From Arenicola marina (Eukaryota > Annelida > Polychaeta > Arenicolidae), in NCBI GenBank assembly GCA_964019135.1, contig OZ025255.1:3658001-3722000 (forward strand): a DNA stretch of 64,000 nucleotides, written 5' to 3'. Shown here one piece after another: positions 50,915 to 61,200 of the stretch (position 1 is its first letter; each line of letters opens with the position of its first letter). Both the position numbers and the translations under genes were made by a program. Under the pieces are notes generated by a model. The model worked only from the letters and a program-made list of their open reading frames with translations. It was not told the origin of the DNA and searched no databases.

Positions 50915-53900
50915 GTGACATGGCAGTGGTCTACTGGGACAGGACTCAGTGACATGGCAGCGGTCTACTGGGACAGGACTCAGTGACATGGCAGCGGTCT
51001 ACTGAGACAGGACTCAAGGCGAGCTGGCAGTGGTCTACTGGGACAGGACTCAGTGACATGGCAGTGGTCTACTGGGACAGGACTCAGTGACATGGCAGCG
51101 GTCTACTGGGACAGGACTCAGTGACATGGCAGTGGTCTACTGGGACAGGACTCAGTGACATGGCAGCGGTCTACTGGGACAGGACTCGGTGACATGGTAG
51201 TGGTCTACTGGGACAGGACTCGGTGACATGGCAGTGGTCTACTGGGACAGGACTCAGTGACATGGCAGCGGTCTACTGGGACAGGACTCAGTGACATGGC
51301 AGTGGTCTACTGGGACAAGACTCAAGGTGAGCTGGCAGTGGTCTACTGGGACAGGACTCAGTGACATGGCAGCGGTCTACTGGGATAGGACTCAAGGTGA
51401 GCTGGCAGTGGTCTACTGGGACAGGACTCTGTGACATGGCAGCGGTCTACTGGGACAGGACTCAAGGTGAGCTGGCAGCGGTCTACTGGGACAGGACTCA
51501 GTGACATGCCAGTGGTCTACTGGGACAGGACTCAGTGACATGGCAGCGGTCTACTGGGACAGGACTCGGTGACATGGCAGTGGTCTACTGGGACAGGACT
51601 CGGTGACATGGCAGTGGTCTACTGGGACAGGACTCGGTGACATGGTAGTGGTCTACTGGGACAGGACTCAGTGACATGGCAGTGGTCTACTGGGACAGGA
51701 CTCAAGGTGAGCTGGCAGTGGTCTACTGGGACAGGACTCAGTGACATGGCAGCGGTCTACTGGGACAGGACTCAAGGTGAGCTGGCAGTGGTCTACTGGG
51801 ATAGGACTCAGTGACATGGCAGTGGTCTACTGGGACAGGACTCAGTGACATGGCAGTGGTCTACTGGGACAAGACTCAAGGTGAGCTGGCAGTGGTCTAC
51901 TGGGACAGGACTCAGTGACATGCCAGCGGTCTATTGGGATAGGACTCAAGTTGAACTGCCAGTGGTCTACTGGGACAGGACTCAGTGACATGGCAGTGGT
52001 CTACTGGGACAGGACTCGGTGACATGGTAGTGGTCTACTGGGACAGGACTCGGTGACATGGCAGTGGTCTACTGGGACAGGACTCAGTGACATGGCAGCG
52101 GTCTACTGGGACAGGACTCAGTGACATGGCAGCGGTCTACTGGGACAGGACTCACGTTGAGCTGGCAGTGGTCTACTGGGACAGGACTCAAGGTGAGCTG
52201 GCAGTGGTCTACTGGGACAGGACTCAGTGATATGGCAGCGGTCTACTGGGACAGGACTCACGTTGAGCTGGCAGTGGTCTACTGGGACAGGACTCAAGGT
52301 GAGCTGGCAGTGGTCTACTGGGACAGGACTCGGTGACATGGTAGTGGTCTACTGGGACAGGACTCAGTGACATGGCAGTGGTCTACTGGGACAGGACTCA
52401 AGGTGAGCTGGCAGTGGTCTACTGGGACAGGACTCAGTGACATGGCAGCGCTCTACTGGGACAGGACTCACGTTGAGCTGGCAGTGGTCTACTGGGACAG
52501 GACTCAAGGTGAGCTGGCAGTGGTCTACTGGGATAGGACTCAGTGACAAGGCAGCGGTCTACTGGGACAGGACTCACGTTGAGCTGGCAGTGGTCTACTA
52601 GGACAGGACTCAGTGACATGGCAGCGGTCTACTGGGACAGGACTCACGTTGAGCTGGCAGTGGTCTACTAGGACAGGACTCAGTGACATGGCAGTGGTCT
52701 ACTGGGACAGGACACAGTGACATGGCAGTGGTCTACTGGGACAGGACTCAGTGACATGGCAGCGGTCTACTGGGACAGGACTCAGTGACATGGCAGCGGT
52801 CTACTGGGATAGGACTCACGTTGAGCTGGCAGTGGTCTACTAGGACAGGACTCGGTGACATGGTAGTGGTCTACTGGGACAGGACTCAGTGACATGGCAG
52901 CGGTCTACTGGGACAGGACTCAAGGTGAGCTGGCAGTGGTCTACTGGGACAGGACTCAAGGTGAGCTGGCAGTGGTCTACTGGGATAGGACTCAGTGACA
53001 TGGCAGCGGTCTACTGGGACAGGACTCACGTTGAGCTGGCAGTGGTCTACTAGGACAGGACTCGGTGACATGGTAGTGGTCTGCTGGGACAAGACTCAAG
53101 GTGAGCTGGCAGTGGTCTACTAGGACAGGACTCGGTGACATGGTAGTGGTCTACTGGGACAGGACTCAGTGACATGGCAGCGGTCTACTGGGATAGGACT
53201 CAAGGTGAGCTGGCAGTGGTCTACTGGGACAGGACTCAGTGACATGGCAGCGGTCTACTGGGACAGGACTCAAGGTGAGCTGGCAGCGGTCTACTGGGAC
53301 AGGACTCAGTGACATGCCAGTGGTCTACTGGGACAGGACTCAGTGACATGGCAGTGGTCTACTGGGACAGGACTCAGTGACATGGCAGCGGTCTACTGGG
53401 ACAGGACTCAGTGACATGGCAGCGGTCTACTGGGACAGGACTCAGTGGCATGGCAGCGGTCTACTAGGACAGGACTCAGTGACATGGCAGTGGTCTACTG
53501 GGACAGGACTCAGTGACATGGCAGCGGTCTACTGGGACAGGACTCAGTGACATGGCAGCGGTCTACTGGGACAGGACTCAGGAACATGCCAGCGGTCTAC
53601 TGGGACAGGACTCAGTGACATGGCAGCGGTCTACTGGGACAGGACTCAGTGACATGCCAGTGGTCTACTGGGACAGGACTCGGTGACATGGTAGTGGTCT
53701 ACTGGGACAGGACTCAGTGACATGGCAGCGGTCTACTGGGACAGGACTCAGTGACATGGCCGCGGTCCACTGGGATAGGACTCACGTTGAGCTGGCAGTG
53801 GTCTACTAGGACAGGACTCGGTGACATGGTAGTGGTCTACTGGGACAGGACTCAGTGACATGGCCGCGGTCTACTGGGATAGGACTCACGTTGAGCTGGC

Positions 53901-56900
53901 AGTGGTCTACTAGGACAGGACTCGGTGACATGGTAGTGGTCTACTGGGACAGGACTCAGTGACATGGCAGCGGTCTACTGGGATAGGACTCAAGGTGAGC
54001 TGGCAGTGGTCTACTGGGACAGGACTCAGTGACATGGCAGCGGTCTACTGGGACAGGACTCAAGGTGAGCTGGCAGTGGTCTACTGGGATAGGACTCAGT
54101 GACATGGCAGTGGTCTACTGGGACAGGACTCAGTGACATGGCAGTGTTCTACTGGGACAAGACTCAAGGTGAGCTGGCAGTGGTCTACTGGGACAGGACT
54201 CAGTGACATGCCAGCGGTCTACTGTGATAGGACTCAAGGTGAACTGCCAGTGGTCTACTGGGACAGGACTCAGTGACATGGCAGTGGTCTACTGGGACAG
54301 GACTCGGTGACATGGTAGTGGTCTACTGGGACAGGACTCGGTGACATGGCAGTGGTCTACTGGGACAGGACTCAGTGACATGGCAGCGGTCTACTGGGAC
54401 AGGACTCAGTGACATGGCAGCGGTCTACTGGGACAGGAATCACGTTGAGCTGGCAGTGGTCTACTGGGACAGGACTCAAGGTGAGCTTGCAGTGGTCTAC
54501 TGGGACAGGACTCAGTGACATGGCAGCGGTCTACTGGGACAGGACTCACGTTGAGCTGGCAGTGGTCTACTGGGACAGGACTCAAGGTGAGCTGGCAGTG
54601 GTCTACTGGGACAGGACTCAGTGACATGCCAGCGGTCTACTGGGATAGGACTCAGTGACATGGCAGCGGTCTACTGGGACAGGACTCACGTTGAGCTGGC
54701 AGTGGTCTACTAGGACAGGACTCGGTGACATGGTAGTGGTCTACTGGGACAGGACTCAGTGACATGGCAGCGGTCTACTGGGATAGGACTCAAGGTGAGC
54801 TGGCAGTGGTCTACTGGGACAGGACTCAGTGACATGCCAGCGGTCTACTGGGACAGGACTCAGTGACATGGCAGCGGTCTACTGGGACAGGACTCAGTGA
54901 CATGGCAGCGGTCTACTGGGACAGGACTCAGTGACATGGCAGCGGTCTACTGGGACAGGACTCAGTGACATGGCAGTGGTCTACTGGGACAGGACTCAGT
55001 GACATGGCAGCGGTCTACTGGGACAGGACTCAGTGAAATGGCAGTGGTCTACTGGGACAGGACTCAGTGACATGGCAGCGGTCTACTGGGACAGGACTCA
55101 GTGACATGGCAGCGGTCTACTGAGACAGGACTCAAGGCGAGCTGGCAGTGGTCTACTGGGACAGGACTCAGTGACATGGCAGTGGTCTACTGGGACAGGA
55201 CTCAGTGACATGGCAGTGGTCTACTGGGACAGGACTCAGTGACATGGCAGCGGTCTACTGGGATAGGACTCAGTGACATGGCAGTGGTCTACTGGGACAA
55301 GACTCAAGGTGAGCTGGCAGTGGTCTACTAGGACAGGACTCGGTGACATGGCAGTGGTCTACTGGGACAGGACTCAGTGACATGGCAGCGGTCTACTGGG
55401 ACAGGACTCAGTGACATGGCAGTGGTCTACTGGGACAGGACTCAGTGACATGCCAGCGGTCTACTGGGACAGGACTCAGTGACATGGCAGTGGTCTACTG
55501 GGACAGGACTCAGTGACATGGCAGCGGTCTACTGGGACAGGACTCAGTGAAATGGCAGTGGTCTACTGGGACAGGACTCAGTGACATGGCAGCGGTCTAC
55601 TGGGACAGGACTCAGTGACATGGCAGCGGTCTACTGAGACAGGACTCAAGGCGAGCTGGCAGTGGTCTACTGGGACAGGACTCAGTGACATGGCAGTGGT
55701 CTACTGGGACAGGATTCAGTGACATGGCAGTGGTCTACTGGGACAGGACTCAGTGACATGGCAGCGGTCTACTGGGATAGGACTCAGTGACATGGCAGTG
55801 GTCTACTGGGACAAGACTCAAGGTGAGCTGGCAGTGGTCTACTAGGACAGGACTCGGTGACATGGCAGTGGTCTACTGGGACAGGACTCAGTGACATGGC
55901 AGCGGTCTACTGGGACAGGACTCAGTGACATGGCAGTGGTCTACTGGGACAGGACTCAGTGACATGGCAGCGGTCTACTGGGACAGGACTCAGTGACATG
56001 GCAGCGGTCTACTGAGACAGGACTCAAGGCGAGCTGGCAGTGGTCTACTGGGACAGGACTCAGTGACATGGCAGTGGTCTACTGGGACAGGACTCAGTGA
56101 CATGGCAGCGGTCTACTGGGACAGGACTCAGTGACATGGCAGTGGTCTACTGGGACAGGACTCAGTGACATGGCAGCGGTCTACTGGGACAGGACTCGGT
56201 GACATGGTAGTGGTCTACTGGGACAGGACTCGGTGACATGGCAGTGGTCTACTGGGACAGGACTCAGTGACATGGCAGCGGTCTACTGGGACAGGACTCA
56301 GTGACATGGCAGTGGTCTACTGGGACAAGACTCAAGGTGAGCTGGCAGTGGTCTACTGGGACAGGACTCAGTGACATGGCAGCGGTCTACTGGGATAGGA
56401 CTCAAGGTGAGCTGGCAGTGGTCTACTGGGACAGGACTCTGTGACATGGCAGCGGTCTACTGGGACAGGACTCAAGGTGAGCTGGCAGCGGTCTACTGGG
56501 ACAGGACTCAGTGACATGCCAGTGGTCTACTGGGACAGGACTCAGTGACATGGCAGCGGTCTACTGGGACAGGACTCGGTGACATGGCAGTGGTCTACTG
56601 GGACAGGACTCGGTGACATGGCAGTGGTCTACTGGGACAGGACTCGGTGACATGGTAGTGGTCTACTGGGACAGGACTCAGTGACATGGCAGTGGTCTAC
56701 TGGGACAGGACTCAAGGTGAGCTGGCAGTGGTCTACTGGGACAGGACTCAAGGTGACATGGCAGCGGTCTACTGGGACAGGACTCAAGGTGAGCTGGCAG
56801 TGGTCTACTGGGATAGGACTCAGTGACATGGCAGTGGTCTACTGGGACAGGACTCAGTGACATGGCAGTGGTCTACTGGGACAAGACTCAAGGTGAGCTG

Positions 56901-58209
56901 GCAGTGGTCTACTGGGACAGGACTCAGTGACATGCCAGCGGTCTATTGGGATAGGACTCAAGTTGAACTGCCAGTGGTCTACTGGGACAGGACTCAGTGA
57001 CATGGCAGTGGTCTACTGGGACAGGACTCGGTGACATGGTAGTGGTCTACTGGGACAGGACTCGGTGACATGGCAGTGGTCTACTGGGACAGGACTCAGT
57101 GACATGGCAGCGGTCTACTGGGACAGGACTCAGTGACATGGCAGCGGTCTACTGGGACAGGACTCACGTTGAGCTGGCAGTGGTCTACTGGGACAGGACT
57201 CAAGGTGAGCTGGCAGTGGTCTACTGGGACAGGACTCAGTGATATGGCAGCGGTCTACTGGGACAGGACTCACGTTGAGCTGGCAGTGGTCTACTGGGAC
57301 AGGACTCAAGGTGAGCTGGCAGTGGTCTACTGGGACAGGACTCAGTGACATGCCAGGGGTCTACTGGGATAGGACTCAGTGACATGGCAGCGGTCTACTG
57401 GGACAGGACTCACGTTGAGCTGGCAGTGGTGTACTAGGACAGGACTCGGTGACATGGTAGTGGTCTACTGGGACAGGACTCAGTGACATGGCAGCGGTCT
57501 ACTGGGATAGGACTCAAGGTGAGCTGGCAGTGGTCTACTGGGACAGGACTCAGTGACATGCCAGCGGTCTACTGGGACAGGACTCAGTGACATGGCAGCG
57601 GTCTACTGGGATAGGACTCAGTGACATGGCAGCGGTCTACTGGGACAGGACTCAGTGACATGGCAGCGGTCTACTGGGACAGGACTCAGTGAAATGGCAG
57701 TGGTCTACTGGGACAGGACTCAGTGACATGGCAGCGGTCTACTGGGACAGGACTCAGTGACATGGCAGCGGTCTACTGGGACAGGACTCAGTGACATGGC
57801 AGTGGTCTACTGGGACAGGACTCAGTGACATGGCAGCGGTCTACTGGGACAGGACTCAGTGAAATGGCAGTGGTCTACTGGGACAGGACTCAGTGACATG
57901 GCAGCGGTCTACTGGGACAGGACTCAGTGACATGGCAGTGGTCTACTGGGACAGGACTCAGTGACATGGCAGTGGTCTACTGGGACAGGACTCAGTGACA
58001 TGGCAGCGGTCTACTGGGACAGGACTCAGTGACATGGCAGTGGTCTACTGGGACAGGACTCAGTGACATGGCAGCGGTCTACTGGGACAGGACCCGGTGA
58101 CATGGTAGTGGTCTACTGGGACAGGACTCGGTGACATGGCAGTGGTCTACTGGGACAGGACTCAGTGACATGGCAGCGGTCTACTGGGACAGGACTCAGT
58201 GACATGGCA
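50915..58209 (+). repeat. 7,216-bp tandem unit, copy 2
   Basis: This copy is nearly identical to the first. The only difference I found by eye is C at 50396 against T at 57612. Homology ends at 58209, where GGCAGTGG (58210) replaces GGCAGCGG (50994). Such low divergence means a very recent duplication or an assembly error. Confidence 0.92.
56723..56758 (+). repeat. 36-bp unit with hybrid CAAGGTGACA tail (copy 2)
   Basis: This unit is the same as the one at 49507, exactly 7,216 bp downstream, so it was carried along by the large tandem duplication. Confidence 0.85.
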
Positions 58210-61200
58210 GTGGTCTACTGGGACAAGACTCAAGGTGAGCTGGCAGCGGTCTACTGGGACAGGACTCAGTGACATGGCAGTGGTCTACTGGGACAGGACT
58301 CAGTGACATGGCATCGGTCTACTGGGACAGGACTCAGTGAAATGGCAGTGGTCTACTGGGACAGGACTCAGTGACATGGCAGCGGTCTACTGGGACAGGA
58401 CTCAGTGACATGGCAGCGGTCTACTGAGACAGGACTCAAGGCGAGCTGGCAGTGGTCTACTGGGACAGGACTCAGTGACATGGCAGTGGTCTACTGGGAC
58501 AGGACTCAGTGACATGGCAGTGGTCTACTGGGACAGGACTCAGTGACATGGCAGCGGTCCACTGGGATAGGACTCAGTGACATGGCAGTGGTCTACTGGG
58601 ACAAGACTCAAGGTGAGCTGGCAGTGGTCTACTAGGACAGGACTCGGTGACATGGCAGTGGTCTACTGGGACAGGACTCAGTGACATGGCAGCGGTCTAC
58701 TGGGACAGGACTCAGTGACATGGCAGTGGTCTACTGGGACAGGACTCAGTGACACGGCAGCGGTCTACTGGGACAGGACTCAGTGACATGGCAGCGGTCT
58801 ACTGAGACAGGACTCAAGGCGAGCTGGCAGTGGTCTACTGGGACAGGACTCTGTGACATGGCAGCGGTCTACTGGGACAGGACTCAAGGTGAGCTGGCAG
58901 CGGTCTACTAGGACAGGACTCAGTGACATGCCAGTGGTCTACTGGGACAGGACTCAGTGACATGGCAGCGGTCTACTGGGACAGGACTCGGTGACATGGC
59001 AGTGGTCTACTGGGACAGGACTCGGTGACATGGCAGTGGTCTACTGGGACAGGACTCGGTGACATGGTAGTGGTCTACTGGGACAGGACTCAGTGACATG
59101 GCAGTGGTCTACTGGGACAGGACTCAAGGTGAGCTGGCAGTGGTCTACTGGGACAGGACTCAGTGACATGGCAGCGGTCTACTGGGACAGGACTCACGTT
59201 GAGCTGGCAGTGGTCTACTGGGACAGGACTCAAGGTGAGCTGGCAGTGGTCTACTGGGATAGGACTCAGTGACATGGCAGCGGTCTACTGGGACAGGACT
59301 CACGTTGAGCTGGCAGTGGTCTACTAGGACAGGACTCAGTGACATGGCAGTGGTCTACTGGGACAGGACACAGTGACATGGCAGTGGTCTACTGGGACAG
59401 GACTCAGTGACATGGCAGCGGTCTACTGGGACAGGACTCAGTGACATGGCAGCGGTCTACTGGGACAGGACTCACGTTGAGCTGGCAGTGGTCTACTAGG
59501 ACAGGACTCAGTGACATGGCAGTGGTCTACTGGGACAGGACACAGTGACATGGCAGTGGTCTACTGGGACAGGACTCAGTGACATGGCAGCGGTCTACTG
59601 GGACAGGACTCAGTGACATGGCAGCGGTCTACTGGGATAGGACTCACGTTGAGCTGGCAGTGGTCTACTAGGACAGGACTCGGTGACATGGTAGTGGTCT
59701 ACTGGGACAGGACTCAGTGACATGGCAGCGGTCTACTGGGACAGGACTCAAGGTGAGCTGGCAGTGGTCTACTGGGACAGGACTCAAGGTGAGCTGGCAG
59801 TGGTCTACTGGGATAGGACTCAGTGACATGGCAGCGGTCTACTGGGACAGGACTCACGTTGAGCTGGCAGTGGTCTACTAGGACAGGACTCGGTGACATG
59901 GTAGTGGTCTGCTGGGACAAGACTCAAGGTGAGCTGGCAGTGGTCTACTAGGACAGGACTCGGTGACATGGTAGTGGTCTACTGGGACAGGACTCAGTGA
60001 CATGGCAGCGGTCTACTGGGATAGGACTCAAGGTGAGCTGGCAGTGGTCTACTGGGACAGGACTCAGTGACATGGCAGCGGTCTACTGGGACAGGACTCA
60101 AGGTGAGCTGGCAGCGGTCTACTGGGACAGGACTCAGTGACATGCCAGTGGTCTACTGGGACAGGACTCAGTGACATGGCAGTGGTCTACTGGGACAGGA
60201 CTCAGTGACATGGCAGCGGTCTACTGGGACAGGACTCAGTGACATGGCAGCGGTCTACTGGGACAGGACTCAGTGGCATGGCAGCGGTCCACTAGGACAG
60301 GACTCAGTGACATGGCAGTGGTCTACTGGGACAGGACTCAGTGACATGGCAGCGGTCTACTGGGACAGGACTCAGTGACATGGCAGCGGTCTACTGGGAC
60401 AGGACTCAGGAACATGCCAGCGGTCTACTGGGACAGGACTCAGTGACATGGCAGCGGTCTACTGGGACAGGACTCAGTGACATGCCAGTGGTCTACTGGG
60501 ACAGGACTCGGTGACATGGTAGTGGTCTACTGGGACAGGACTCAGTGACATGGCAGCGGTCTACTGGGACAGGACTCAGTGACATGGCCGCGGTCTACTG
60601 GGATAGGACTCACGTTGAGCTGGCAGTGGTCTACTAGGACAGGACTCGGTGACATGGTAGTGGTCTACTGGGACAGGACTCAGTGACATGGCAGCGGTCT
60701 ACTGGGATAGGACTCAAGGTGAGCTGGCAGTGGTCTACTGGGACAGGACTCAGTGACATGGCAGCGGTCTACTGGGACAGGACTCAAGGTGAGCTGGCAG
60801 TGGTCTACTGGGATAGGACTCAGTGACATGGCAGTGGTCTACTGGGACAGGACTCAGTGACATGGCAGTGTTCTACTGGGACAGGACTCAAGGTGAGCTG
60901 GCAGTGGTCTACTGGGATAGGACTCAGTGACATGGCAGTGGTCTACTGGGACAGGACTCAGTGACATGGCAGCGGTCTACTGGGACAGGACTCACGTTGA
61001 GCTGGCAGTGGTCTACTGGGACAGGACTCAAGGTGAGCTGGCAGTGGTCTACTGGGACAGGACTCAGTGACATGGCAGCGGTCTACTGGGACAGGACTCA
61101 CGTTGAGCTGGCAGTGGTCTACTGGGACAGGACTCAAGGTGAGCTGGCAGTGGTCTACTGGGACAGGACTCAGTGACATGCCAGCGGTCTACTGGGATAG

